This document shows, in pieces, positions 12,400 through 24,529 of a stretch of DNA of 64,000 nucleotides; the first letter of the stretch is position 1, and each line of letters opens with the position of its first letter. This DNA is from Cocos nucifera (lineage: Eukaryota > Streptophyta > Magnoliopsida > Arecales > Arecaceae). The position numbers were made by a program, and so were the translations under genes. The DNA lies in the NCBI GenBank assembly GCA_006176705.1, contig QRFJ01003075.1, forward strand, positions 62,001 through 126,000. The letters are read 5' to 3'. The notes beneath the pieces were generated by a model that saw only the letters and a program-made list of their open reading frames with translations, did no database searches and was not told where the DNA came from.

Positions 12400-13793
12400 T
12401 TAGGGTGATAGCATTGACTTGCTCCCTTGGATTTGTCTCCGTATTTGCTTGGCAAAGGATCCTTGAGGTCTCTCGGAGATTATCTTAGCCATTTGACCTA
12501 TTTGCATCCTCCAAGTTTCGAATTGCTGCTGTTTGGTCCTGCCTAAGTTTGACTTCCAAATTTTTAAAGTTGCTTCTTGGTTTTGTATGAATTTGACCAT
12601 TAGCTCTTCCATGTTAGACTTCTTTTTCAGGTTACTTGGAATCCCGGGGTGGTTGTTGTGCTGCAATTTTGATTGCTCCATGAGAAATTTGGATGCTGTC
12701 TCCACCCTTTGATTGTATGTGTTGGAGTAGGGATTGTTTTGTTGCGGCCTAAAAAAAATTATCAATATAATTAGCTGTTTCAGTTGTTTAGCAAAAAGAT
12801 TACCTGTTGGCAATTATTCGTTATCATGTCCTCCTCACACACAGATCACAAGTAATGCTCTGAAATGCATAGCTGTTCCCTTTAAGTTGTGACTTCGGCT
12901 CTGAGGGCTTGCAATTTCAGCTAGGAGAGGTTGGCACGCAATCTACTCCCTGCACAGCTGCTAGTCTTTTTGGCATCATGCGCTCTGTTCTGGCCATTGA
13001 TACTATTGATGCCATCTCATCGATTAGATCAGAATGCTTCTTCTCTGTTTTTCGTGTTAATGGTTCCTCCTGCTGCTGCATCAATCATAGAACGATTAGT
13101 AGGAGAATAAACATTATAGAAAGTTTGTACCTGAAGCCATACGGGTAGTTGATGATGTGGACATCTCCTCAATAATTCCTTGGAAACGTTCCCAAGCCTC
13201 ATATAGTGTCTCCATGCCATCTTGCATAAAGGAAGTGATATCGTTGCGCATCTTAGCAGTCTTGGAAGGTGGAAAGTACTTGGCTAAAAATTTTTGGGCT
13301 AGGAATTCCCAAGTTGTGATAGAACCTGGCCGAAAGAGAATGAAGCCAATTTTTTAGCTTTATCCCGTAAAAGAGAAAGGAAATAACCTTTAATCTAATA
13401 GCATCATCCGACACCCCATTAATTTTAAAAGTATCGCAAAAGTTCAAGAAAATTAGAAATATGGGCATTCGGATCATCATGCACGTGTCCACTGAATTGG
13501 ACAGTTGATTGAATCATTGGATCATCGTCGGTTTTATTTCGAAGTTGTTTGCTCGTACAGGCGGTCTCCTGATGCTCGAAGCTGCATCGCTACAGATGGT
13601 GTAATATAATCATTTAATGATCGATATACTGGTCGAATAGCTTTCATTGCTGTCCTTCAGTCGCCATATCCAATCCTAGATTGATGTCGTTAGGATCTTC
13701 AGCTGCCATGTTTCTCTCTTGCTGTAATCTTCTAATAGTTCTTTCAATTTCTGGATCTAAAGGTAGTAAGTTACTATGTCCAGTACGTGTCAT
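12400..13793 (-). pseudogene. Athila-type gag
   Basis: The minus strand from the ATG at 13791-13793 gives a capsid protein with the conserved N-terminal block LLPLDPEIERTI, then RRCPHHQLPVWLQVQTFYN at about 13100-13190 and the MIDAAAGGT motif, followed by a Gln/Asn-rich C-terminal region (12400-12813). Several frameshifts and stops separate these pieces. The plus-strand gag at 56196-57262 has the same blocks (KCPHHGLSKWQIVQAFYEGL). Gag would form the particle core. Confidence 0.8.
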
Positions 13794-13900
13794 GCAATGA
13801 ACAAACAATTTTTTTTTTTTTTTTTTTTAAATAATAAAATTAAAAATAAATTTCTAAAGTAAAGCTAGGATCAAAATTTCAATATTGTTTTAAACTCAAT

Positions 13901-13916
13901 CCCGGCAACGGCGCCA
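13901..13916 (-). promoter_or_regulatory. Primer-binding site, Asp-tRNA type
   Basis: On the minus strand TGGCGCCGTTGCCGGG, the site typical of Athila/Tat gypsy elements, six bases from the LTR edge. Confidence 0.9.
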
Positions 13917-13922
13917 AAAACT

Positions 13923-15713
13923 TGATGCGTGCTAATTTATAGCTATGGCAAGTGCACCAGTCGATCAAGTAATAAAGTGAATGAGTAGAGTATCGTCCCT
14001 AGAGGATTGGAAAACAAGTACTGAAAAGCTCTTTCCTATGCTTTATTTAGAAGATCGATTTATGAGAATAAAAAAAATTAAAAAAAATAATTAAATAATT
14101 AAATTTTTTTTTTATTAAATAGAGAGAGTGTAAATTATTGAGGTTTTAATTCAAGAGCAATGGATTACTAAGGCAATCGGTTCACCAACTCAATCAATAC
14201 GATATTCAGGTTTTTAGATTTAATTTTATTTCATGTGACGGTGGAGTCTCCTAATTTATTCACTACCCTTTGGTCCAGGCATAGCAAATCTATTAATATT
14301 TATTAATTACCCTTTTATCCAAGTGTAATTTAAATAAATATTAATGCATTAGGTTTTTGTGAAACCCTCTAATTAAAATACGCTGCGTCCAAAGCGCACT
14401 AAAAATTTCCGCATGCATATGAATTCTAATTTGATTCATAATACAAGGTATATAATCAAGAAGCATTAAACATTAGATGTACTTGGTCCGTAACATCTAT
14501 GTTCATCAGATTAATTAGAAGATGGCCAGTAATCTAAAAGCATTAAGATCAGATTTATATACTCCTCATGAATAAAATTTAAAAATAAATTATACTGAAT
14601 ATTGCATCAAAAGAGTGGGTACACCTTAGCCTTAGTAAAATAAAAATTTAGTTCATGATAACAAATTTAAAAACAGTAAATAAAATAAAAGCATGAAGAA
14701 ATTAGACTGTTTGATTGCTGAAATTGATTATCGTTGCTCTTGATGCGCGAAGAACTTGGTGAAGAAGAAGAGGCTCTTGATATTCTCCTCTCTCTTTCTT
14801 CCTCTCCTCTCTTTCTTTCTTTTCCTTCTTTCCGTCTTCTCTATTTTCTCTCTGATTCTCCTTTCTTCCCTGTTTTTCTTTCTCTCACTGATTTTCTCTA
14901 TTTTTCTCCCTTTTTCTCTTTTTTTTTTTCTTTTTTTTTTACAACGGCAACAGGGCTTTTTATAGATGAAGTCTCCAAAATCCATCCAAAACTCGATTTT
15001 AGACTCCTAAAATAATTTCAAACTATGATCTGAATAATTCTGCCGTGCGATGTTGATCAAACGGTTCCAAAAAACTACTCAAAAAACCCGTTAAAATAAC
15101 CCAGATCAAGTCGGATTTAATATCAGCCGTTGGATCATCCAATGGATTGAATCTGGGCCATCCGATCTCGTTGAAATCAGCCTTCAGACCTTTAGTTTCA
15201 GTCGGGATGAATCTCGGCCGTTGGATCTCGACCGGGAGCTGTGGATGCCGTCCATCAGCGCCTTCTTCCTCGTCCGCCGATCAAGATTCAGTGAAAACCG
15301 CCCGTTGGATCAGCCAGAATTCCCAAATTTGCCCTCCCGTGGACCGTGCGCGTGAGCCCGGTGTTGCGTGGACCGCTGCGTTCTTCAACCAATCAGGAGC
15401 GCAGCCTCCGTCTGTGAAATTCCTGAAATACCCTTCGGTTGGTCCACCGTACGCGCGAAAAATGCTGACGTCATCCTGACGTCAGCGTTGCGCCAGCGGT
15501 TTTTTTTTTTTTTTTTTTTTTTTGAAATTCGATTCTGGGCTCGTTTGAAGTCCGTTTTGCCTGAAATTTATTTCATCTGAATCAGAAAAATGAGATCTCA
15601 CATTGGTAGCCTTCTTTCCTGCATAAAATTAATAAAAGTATCAATTTTTAATAAAATATTTTAATTTATTTTATAATTTAATACTTTTATTAGTATATTT
15701 TTACTACTTATCA
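13923..15713 (-). repeat. 5' LTR of minus-strand Athila-type element
   Basis: Starts TGATGCGTGC and ends TTATCA on the plus strand. A TATA box is at 14956-14965 (minus). It differs from the 8505-10302 copy chiefly by one-base gains and losses. It contains a T25 run near 15500. Confidence 0.9.
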
Positions 15714-15718
15714 CCAGA
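15714..15718. repeat. Target-site duplication CCAGA (right)
   Basis: Pairs with 8500-8504. Confidence 0.9.
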
Positions 15719-16290
15719 TATTACATATTGGGCTTGATGTCTGATGAACTCCAGCGCCAACATGAAGATATCATGACTGCTCACCAAATGTTGGCTCACC
15801 TACAAGAGATGTTTGGTGAACAGAGTCACGCAGCCAAGTATCAAGTCACTAAATGACTTTTCAAGGCTAAGATGCATGATGGGCAGTCAATCCAAGATCA
15901 TTATCTGATGATGATCAAGAATTTGGAAAAGCTTAAGAAGCTCAAAGTGAGGTTGGACTTGGATCTGCAGAATGATATAATTCTACAATCTTTGACTAAT
16001 GCGTATGGACAGTTCATCATGAACTACCATATGCATAAACCTCAAAATTTCTTGGCCGAACTTATGAACATGCTGGTTATCGCTGAGCTTTCTATGAAAG
16101 GTTCTAAAGGCTCAGTGCTTGCTATGGAACAGACTTCTTCTAAGAGAAAGTCTTTCATAAAGAAGAAAAAGTCTGTGAAAAAGCAAAAGATGAAAGAAGA
16201 AAAGAAGAAAAAGACAGCTGAAGAAGAAGGCCGCTGATAAAAGAAAGTATTTCTATTGCAATAATAATGGCCACTAGAAGCGGAACTATC
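15719..16290 (+). pseudogene. Copia gag, 3' piece (family B)
   Basis: Continues the capsid after the nested insertion, with the motif MSDELQ, the LTNAYGQFIMNYHMHK block and a strongly lysine-rich tail at about 16095-16235. A damaged CCHC zinc knuckle follows (about 16245-16290; FYCNNNGH is readable, then a stop replaces the next codon). One stop lies near 15855. The open part 15872-16237 is 121 codons. Confidence 0.85.
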
Positions 16291-16340
16291 CTACTTACCT
16301 AGCCACCCTAAAGAAGAAGGAGGCAGGTCCTTCTGGAGGT

Positions 16341-16595
16341 ATGCTCGTTATTGAGTCTAACCTTATGGTTTCTTCTGCATCCAGTTGGATGCTTGACTCT
16401 GGTTCTAGTGCTCACTTATGTACTTTTATGCAGGGTCTTGAGGATAGCAGGAGGCTGAGGGATGGTGAGATGATCCTGTACATCAAAAATGGAGCAAGAG
16501 TTGCTGCCATGGCCTTGGGAACATACCCTCTTCGACTATCATTTGGTTTAGACTTAGTGTTAAAAGACTGTTATTATGTGCCTGCAGCAATTTGA
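16341..16595 (+). pseudogene. Copia aspartic protease (family B)
   Basis: An 84-codon open frame with the retropepsin active site WMLDSGSSAHLC (D-S-G intact) at about residues 17-28 and the block LKDCYYVPA near the end, as usual for copia protease just before the pre-integrase domain. The frame is lost immediately after. Confidence 0.85.
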
Positions 16596-17635
16596 TTTCT
16601 GTTTCTTGCCTTGCATTAGAAGGCTATGTAATTAGTTTTCTTAAGGATCATTATAATATTTTTTATAAAAAAAATAAAAATGTAAGTAGTTTTCTTATTA
16701 ATGGTCTTTATTAGTTATATATTGATGTATCTATTTTAATATCGAGCAAATGTGAATATCATGAAACGACCTATGGGATATGTCCAATGATAGGTATTAT
16801 GGCCCCTAAGACTAGGTTCATATAGCAGAAGATTAGGGTCAATAAAGTAGAAAAAAATTGGACTTATTGGGTCAATTGACTTCTGAGTTCATATCCAATT
16901 TATATGAATTATCTTCAGGCAAAATAAGACCTAAGCTTCCTTTGTTGAACATGTGAAAGAGGGCCACAAATTTCTTGCCCTAGTACATATTGATGTGTTG
17001 CGGCCCATTTGAATGTACGACTAGAGGCAATCTTTGTCTACTTTCATAATCTTTACTGATTGATTTATCTTAGGTATGGGTATGTGTATCTTATGGACAT
17101 ACGTCTGAAGCTTTTAAAAGTGTTAAACGAATTCAGACATTGAAGTAGAAAAAACAAAACGAAAACCTATTAAGGTTCTTTCGATCAAAGATCAGGAGGT
17201 GAAAATATCCTTATCAAATTCTGGACTATCTCAAAAAAAATGGCATAGTCTCTCAATGAACTCTACCTACAAATACACCTCAATCAATGGATTTCAGAAC
17301 GGAGGAATCGATCCTATTAGATAATGGTCTGATCCATGATGAGCTTCATAGACCTCCCTAATTTTCTGGAGATACTATTTATAACTACAACATACTTACT
17401 GAATAGTGTTTCTTCTTCTAAAAACCATTCCTACCACACCGTATGAGAAATTGGCATGTAAGAAATCAAGTCCGAGTCATCTCAGAATTTGGGGTTGTCC
17501 GGTTCATGTCAATAAGACAATAAGTGGACAAGTTAGACTTTAGGTCTTTTAGTGAGCTTGATTTATTAGGATATCCTAAAGAATCATTAGTATATTATTT
17601 CCTAATAATTTCAGAAGATCAACAATGTGATTGAG
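16596..17635 (+). pseudogene. Copia integrase remnant (family B)
   Basis: Many stops in all frames, but copia integrase blocks remain readable: the start of the core near 16985 (H-I-D-V), the stretch around 17020-17110, and the C-terminal block HLRIWGCPVHVNK at about 17480-17515. The sequence runs into the assembly gap. Confidence 0.7.
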
Positions 17636-17660
17636 NNNNNNNNNNNNNNNNNNNNNNNNN
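17636..17660. other. Assembly gap (25 N)
   Basis: A run of 25 N. Plus-oriented Copia pol is on its left and a minus-oriented LTR is on its right, so the gap conceals at least one element boundary. Its true size is unknown. Confidence 1.
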
Positions 17661-19329
17661 CAATCAGATCTAAATCTGATTGGTGGGATGACATCACCTG
17701 ATCTAATTAGATGAGAGCCCCATAAATTCATCCTTAGATGGCACCTAAGACTGAGTCAAAGTCTGTAGGTAAGGGTTACCTAAGTTGAATCCAAGAAGCA
17801 ACCTGGAGTCCCATCCGTATGGGACTCCTAGGCATCCCTATCCATGGGCGCACACCATCCTAGGCGTGCACCCCCTCCTTTCCAAATTCTAGTAAGGGGA
17901 CAAGCCCCTATCTGCTCTCCAATAAGTGCATGACACATGGGCAGATGTCCAAGGGTCAAAGGTCAACATTTGACCAAAGTCAAAGGACAAGAATTAGCAG
18001 GTGACGAAAAATGGTAGGTGTTGTCTCAAATTTATCTCATAAATTAAGACAATCCTTTTCTGAACCTTGGACAAGCTCCAGTCAGACCAAGTAAAGGTAC
18101 CTGAGTGAGCACAAACTATATTTGGCTCAGTCGAGACAACTTTTAATGATAGTAAAAGGAGAACGTTAGGTTCAATCGTGTGCTAGCATGATTTTCTTGA
18201 ACCTAATTGAATCTAATTCAAATCAATTGAACTAGGATTAGTCCAATTGATGATATCCAGATCCAAACCCTTATTTGTGTGACCCAGTTAGGTTCAGTTC
18301 TGTATGGTAATGGGATATGTCATGATCTCCATCATCGACATCATCGAAACTCCTTTCGATGGATCAGAACTCTTCTGATTCAGAACAACTAGAATGATCG
18401 ATCATCTAAATCATTCTAATTGCTCCCAAAATCCACCAGTGACACCTAGCAGTATATGGTGGCAACCCATCAAAACTTGAAAAATGAACCTCTCGGTGCA
18501 GCTACTTGTGTGATTAAGTTCTTCTATCTTGAGCCCCGATCAGATTAGGGTTAAGGTGAACTCGTCAAACCCTAATTTCTATCATATGATTTAATCATTC
18601 GATTCAAGTCCGATGTGAAAACCTTAATAGAAACTCTTTCTATTATTTCACTCTCTACCATGGCCATGGGCTTATGGACTTGATTCTCATGATCATCATA
18701 GGGCTGCTCCTCATCCACCGAGGTAGATAGATTTCCATCTTGGTGCAATCCAATTCCTACAATGAACATGCTATAGCCAACATACACCTCAGGATTCCGA
18801 ATGGCTAGGAGACCGAGTCATGGTGTAGTCAAACTATAACACCCTCAAGGTGAACTGCCGATGCACCTCAGGTCAAAGAATCAGACACACCACTGCAGCT
18901 TCGAGTCAGTCATCGATGAGAAGGTAGACTTCCTTATGACTACTCGAGGTGGTCACGCTCAGTGCCCTCATTCTCTAACGAGTACCTATACTATCTCTCC
19001 GGTATCTCTACACCGTAGACTCAAGATTCATCTACTATAAAGAAGTGATTGTATACTAACATTCTGGATCAATCATCATCCTCATGATGATCCTATGGTC
19101 AGGAGTATTTTATGAGTTAATAAATAAAAATTTTTATCTTAAATTTTCAACTCTTGAAAATAAGAATTATCATTATCATTAACTCAAGGAATGTATCACA
19201 GACACTAAATACATATTTATGATAGAAAATAATTTATTTTATTATTTATAGTCAAAATTATAATTTTGCTCCTAGAAGTGTATTATAAATGTTAGCCAAT
19301 TCTGGCTTCTAGGGCACACATATCTAACA
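17661..19329 (-). repeat. LTR of family B, minus orientation
   Basis: On the minus strand it starts TGTTAGATATGTGTGCCCT at 19329, a normal copia LTR start. Its inner part (17661-18289) matches 5150-5784. The last approximately 600 bases of the LTR (counterpart of 4552-5150) are missing at the gap. The full LTR would be about 2.3 kb. An open frame of 71 codons at 18572-18787 shows no known domain. Confidence 0.75.
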
Positions 19330-20142
19330 CTAAGTTAGGTTCCATTTTATTAATTGAGCAAGAAGACTCTACTTGGTATTTAGTTCCTGATCTAGTGGTC
19401 ATACAAAACTATAATAATTTTTAAAAAAAAAATAAGATAAACTAATCATATTAAAATGCAACTAATCCTAACCAAAAAAAAAATTAGTGAATAGAAATTA
19501 ATCAAAGTAATTAAAGTATAAAAATAGGATAATTTAAAGCAAGCAAGAAAATTAACTAAGGGGTCCATTCATGATTAAACTCCGATGTAGGAACAATCCA
19601 ATCAACATGCACAGTCAAGAAGTTTAGAATTGACCATTGATCTTTAAGAAATGACCATTGGGCTAGGGCTAATTAACTTAAATAATTTGAATCTAAGAGA
19701 ATTAAAGATAGGTAACTAGCATGAATAGAATTTTATCAGCATTGATTTAAAAATTCTAAATTAACTCCTTGTAGTGATCTTACTTAGCACTGGAAGTCTC
19801 GATTCTTGGATAAGGGAGATCGGAATGAAAGGTGGTTGGGAAGACCAGCTACTGAATCACGGTGAGAAGGACAAGAAGCCTTCAGACCTGAATCATCCAA
19901 AATAAGAAAGATAAGAACAACTTTGCAAGAAACACCTCCCAACATTTATGAAAATTTCAAAATAGCCCAAATAAGAAAGTCAGCATTGGTGTCTAGGGTT
20001 GCTCTGAGAATGGTGCTGTGCATTCACATTCATGCAGATGGGAGGGGTTTCTAAAGAGGAAACTGAGAGCAGCATCCATCGGTGGTGGGGCTGGATGGGG
20101 TCCGATGATGACCTCAAAGTGGTCAAATCATCAAGAAGATAG
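19330..20142. other. Unassigned AT-rich sequence
   Basis: No coding similarity, repeat pair or terminal structure that I recognise. Short open frames at 19980-20200 on both strands are not convincing. Confidence 0.5.
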
Positions 20143-22622
20143 TGTTGAAAAATGTGTTCCAAAATCAATCATCAGTCTATTGATAATTATGCTATTTTAA
20201 AAATATGAATGATTTATTAATGAAAAAAATATTTATTCTAATATTTTTTATCATAAATTTATATCTTCTAATGAACTCATACATTGTAATGAAGTTCTTA
20301 GGACTATTTAGATTTGATAAAGAGAGAATTTATCAATTAATACTTAAAATAGTTTATAATCAAATGATACGTTGTTAATCAAGATGATAATGTTTATCGA
20401 GTGTAAGTCATTGTGTGCCATATAGATTGGTTATCCTCTTAACTAAGGAATATGGAGACACTGGCATGGCATACAGATAAGATGTAGGAATACATCATCA
20501 CTAAATGTGACCAACTTTAGAGTATTCTACTATCAAAAATTACTCTGATGGGATAACGGTATAAGTATCCCTTGGATCTGAGATCGCCACAATGGCTTGC
20601 AAGCAACTTACAATGCTTTGGTATCGGACTATCCAAATTTTTAAGTTAGTGATGAAAGATTTCTAGGTACAGTCGAGTACTTGTACAGTCGATGAGTGAT
20701 CAAGATCAGATTGACCACTCTAAGAGTTTGGAGATAATGCATTGCTGTATTTCAATTTAGCAAATTCTTGACCAAGATAATCCACGAGATGGATTTGATA
20801 TTTTAAAATATAATATGGATGACTTATTTAGGGTTGATAGTTAAACCCTGAGCTATCCTATGAGCATTTATGATCAAGGAGATGAATTATACAGAAACTA
20901 TATCTACATGGATTCTAAGAGTGTTGCTTTATACATTTGATCTATCGGATCGTCGAGTACCATTACTAGATAGTCATTTTAATTGGCATAAAAATTTATT
21001 CTTTTGCTATCGACTTAGGTTTGAATCTATGAGGTCACATACATTAGAGGTCTCGATCTGATCGGATGGTTAATCAATAATTAAGAGTCATCTTAGAGTC
21101 AAATATTCAATACGATTGATGTTGACCTAATGCAAGCGTTGCAAGAGGATCGATTAGCAATCGGATTGCTAATTAGATTAATTTAATTAAAAAAATTAGG
21201 TTAAGATTAAGTTTAATTAAATTTAATTTAATTAGATTTAGTTTGGACTTGATTGGATCAAGTTCAATTGGTTTATTGAATAAGTCAATTGTAAGGAAGA
21301 ATAATTTCTAATTAAACTAGAACTTTAGTGCACCTAATTTCTAATTTAATTAAAAAAATTTAATTTAATTTAATTTAATTTTTAATTAGATTAGGAATAC
21401 CATTAATTATGTTGCATCAAGATCTATTTTAATTGAGCTAAAGATTTGGTTTGACTAGTCAAAGCAAGAAGTCCTAGTTAGACTAAGACTCCTCCCTTGC
21501 GCCATCTTCCCTTTCTCCATGCCCTTCCCATAGATTTTTTTATGGAAAATATGATTTCTAGAAAGGTTCCATGCCTATCCTTGCCCCCATATCCCTCTTA
21601 GATAGATTGTGGTTTTGAATTTGATCAAAACTAAGAAGTAGTGATGATCTAGATTCTATTTGATAGAGTTTGGACAAATCCAAAACTCTTATCCATTATG
21701 GCACCAATTAATCTACTTTTTTTCTAAAATTATCATGAGAGAAAAAGAATTTAATTGTTCATCAAATATCTAGAATCCATGATAAAAGAGTTTGAGGAGG
21801 TGCCCAAAAGTTGGACACCCCAATCCTTGTCCTATTTGGACTCTTTATCTAGGTATTTGACCTAGACAGGGGCTCTTCTCTAACACTCTATTTAAAGGAA
21901 GTTAAACCATAAAATTTTGCAAGATTTTAGACCTAAGAGAGAGGGCTTGGGCATGGAGACCTTGGGCATATCAAGGTTGAGGGTGTGGGATTTTGTAAAG
22001 GCATAAATTATTGTGCCTGGGTAAGAGGAAAGGGCCTAGAGAAGAAGGGTCTTCTCTAAGGTTTTTGTTTTAGATTTTCTTCCACCCATTTTCGAGAGAA
22101 GAACATGGAAACAAGGCTTCTTTCAGATTCCCCCTTCTTCTCCTTTGATCCTTGAAGAGTTCAAGTCAATTGAAGAAGGAGATTCGGCATCAACCATCGA
22201 CGAAAGATTAGCACAGTGCTAGCATACTGTGCTGATTTTTAAATTACTAAATTTCGGATCATGATCGAGGCTTTGTGTGCACTTCTCATAGAGATCAGAC
22301 ATGTGTGTAGTTTGAAGCAACAATCTTAGTTTTAAATCAGTAGGTTGAGATCCTGACTTGCAAAAGGTAAGAGAGATTCGATCTCTTTCTCCCACAAGAT
22401 CAGATCTAGTTTTTCTATTTGATGTTGATATGATCAACATCATGATTTTATATTTTATTTATTTATTAGATTTATATGCATACTTTAGTCATATCATTAG
22501 ATCCAAGATCTAAGATTTATTTTCATATTTCATAGATTAATTGGATTAATCTGTAGCTTTCGCTATTCTAATTTTGAAAAAGTTTCAAAATACATATTAG
22601 AAACTCTAGGTTTTTCCTTCAA
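20143..22622 (+). repeat. LTR of Copia-like family C, plus orientation
   Basis: Starts TGTTGAAAAATG and ends just before a primer-binding site at 22624. Its first 1 kb aligns with the reverse complement of 25430-26351 (for example the block around ATAGATTGGTT). No protein-coding content. Confidence 0.75.
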
Positions 22623-22623
22623 T

Positions 22624-22636
22624 TGGTATCAAAGCC
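22624..22636 (+). promoter_or_regulatory. Primer-binding site, Met-tRNA-like
   Basis: TGGTATCAAAGCC, one base different from the canonical site, at the LTR edge. Confidence 0.7.
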
Positions 22637-24529
22637 TAGATCTTTTTGATATAATTTTTTTCATATTTTAAATATATTATTTACATTAGATCTAAAATAT
22701 AATTTGATAATTAAATCTAAAAATAAAAATTTTAGATCGTACGGACTGATTTTAATAAGGTTGTCCTGCTATAAGGTTTATCCTTTATAGTATAAAGGTT
22801 GTCTTGGTACATACTGATCAAAAATCTTAATCATAAAATTTTAGATTTGATCTAAAAAATTTTATGATTTAATTAAAAGTATTTTAATTTAATTTTTATG
22901 ATCATAAATATGTTAGATTAGATCTAAGATAATTTATGATTGTTTAGAATTGAAACAGTTTCAATTTGATGTACATAATCATGAATATGTTTAGATTAGA
23001 TCTAAAGTAGATTCATATTTATGTTATTTATTATTTGCATATTGATTATGAATCAAACATGCAACTGATTGGTAGAACCATATTATACAAATATTTTATA
23101 AATATAAAAATTATTTTTAAACTATCGAACCCTAACCCTCAATCTAAAACTTAATTAAGAATTAAGAATTATTTATTTAGGATCTAGAATTATAAATTGA
23201 AGATTCTAAGACACAAATTATAAAAATTGAGTTAATGAGTTAGAGTGCATTAGGTTCATTAATTGGGTTAGACCTAAGATTAGATTAAAAAATAGACTTA
23301 ATTAGAGAATTGATTAAATCTAATCAAATCAATAGTTATCTTAGATTAGATCAAGATCTTTACAGATCAATTATAATAGTTGTAGTTAATAAAGTCCATG
23401 TCTTTAACGAGAATCAAATAGACTTGATTCTTGACTAAGCAATCTAGCCTGAACTGTTAGGTAGATCCAATCAAAATTAATTAACCAGTTGGTGTCTAAG
23501 ATAAATCTGGCAACTTCGATCAGTGGTCTTTAATTGAAAGCTATTCGCACTGATTCAGTCTTTGACAAGTTAATGGCATGACCCTTCTACCGATCTCACT
23601 TACCTGACCTTCTCAATGAAGTTATATTTTGATCAGATCACTTAATGATTCGAGCTGACCCATGTTAGCTAGGTAAATCAGTATGATTTAGATGCTCCTA
23701 GACTAGCCTATCTATGGTCTTCCTTAATTTGACTTGATGAAGTTAGTAGGAGGATCATTATTAGCTGGTTCATCTGACTTCCTTCTCTTAAATCAAATAA
23801 ACCAAATCTTCTAAAATTATTAGGTCCTTAAAATAAAATAGTTATGGTGATAGCTAGATCATAGCCTCTCATTAAGATGAATGATAGTGGGTCCAATAGT
23901 CTAGGTAGATATTGGAAGCGCCTTACACCTAGTGTTCATCAAGATATTGAAATTATCATTCATCATATGATGATTAGGTTACACTCTCTGAATGTGATCA
24001 GATTAGCCAGAGCTTTTCTTAGACCTGGTCATTATTCATTTGATATATCGAACTCAATCATATTAATGGTTTGACCTAACTAAAACTTTCAGTAGAGGCC
24101 CTAGCCTATTGAAAATATACCTGAGGCAAAACCTAATACTAAAAATTATTTAAAGAAATAATTAGTTAAGAATCTACCCATAGATGCATATAGATTAGCT
24201 AGAGCTTTTCTCAAGCCTATATGCAATCTGTGTAGATTCTAATACCCACTAAGAAATTAGGATAATTTCTCGAATTGAAAGTGGAGGTCATCAATTCGTA
24301 TAAAATAGTGGAAGAACCTTTTGATTAAAGTCCAAATCTTAAGGCTTAATAAATTATTTACTAATTAGATTTTTTGTTCTTCTTTGCATAGTTAAGGCCA
24401 AACCTTAGTTGCTCCATTTACTATTAGATAGTGACATACTTATGGGATCCAATTTCGATAATAAGTATCGAAAGTTGAACATTATTCAGTAGCATGAAGA
24501 GGTTCATGCTGGAGCTTCTATGCCCAATC
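22637..24529 (+). other. Non-coding interior of family C element
   Basis: AT-rich leader-type sequence with blocks shared with the family B leader (CCTTCTACCGATCTC near 23590). A gag start may be beginning near 24410-24490, but it is cut by the inverted LTR that follows. No gag or pol can be read. Confidence 0.5.

Larger units (their letters stand above)
8505..15713 (-). mobile_element. Athila-type Ty3/gypsy element, minus strand, internally deleted
   Basis: Complete ends: two nearly identical LTRs of about 1.8 kb starting TGATGCG and ending TTATCA on the plus strand, an Asp-type primer-binding site next to the right LTR, a polypurine tract next to the left LTR, and a perfect CCAGA duplication. 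The interior (3.6 kb) keeps gag and part of protease but has lost reverse transcriptase, RNase H and integrase. The element is therefore non-autonomous, about 7.2 kb instead of the 10-12 kb usual for Athila. It was inserted into the gag of a Copia element. Confidence 0.9.
5881..17635 (+). mobile_element. Ty1/copia retrotransposon, family B, plus strand (partial; interrupted)
   Basis: Order on the plus strand is LTR end (to 6450), primer-binding site, 1.8-kb leader, gag start, a 7.2-kb nested Athila-type element (8505-15713), the rest of gag, protease, then decayed integrase running into the N gap at 17636. Reverse transcriptase, RNase H and the 3' LTR are not present before the gap. What follows the gap is a family B LTR in the opposite orientation, so the true 3' end is missing or mis-joined. 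Most of the coding region after protease is full of stops. Confidence 0.8.

Noticed and set aside
14728..15015. Leu/Ser/Phe-rich and Lys/Arg/Glu-rich frames on opposite strands
   Set aside because: Shadows of the pyrimidine-rich tract in the Athila-type LTR; the same tract occurs at 9380-9535.
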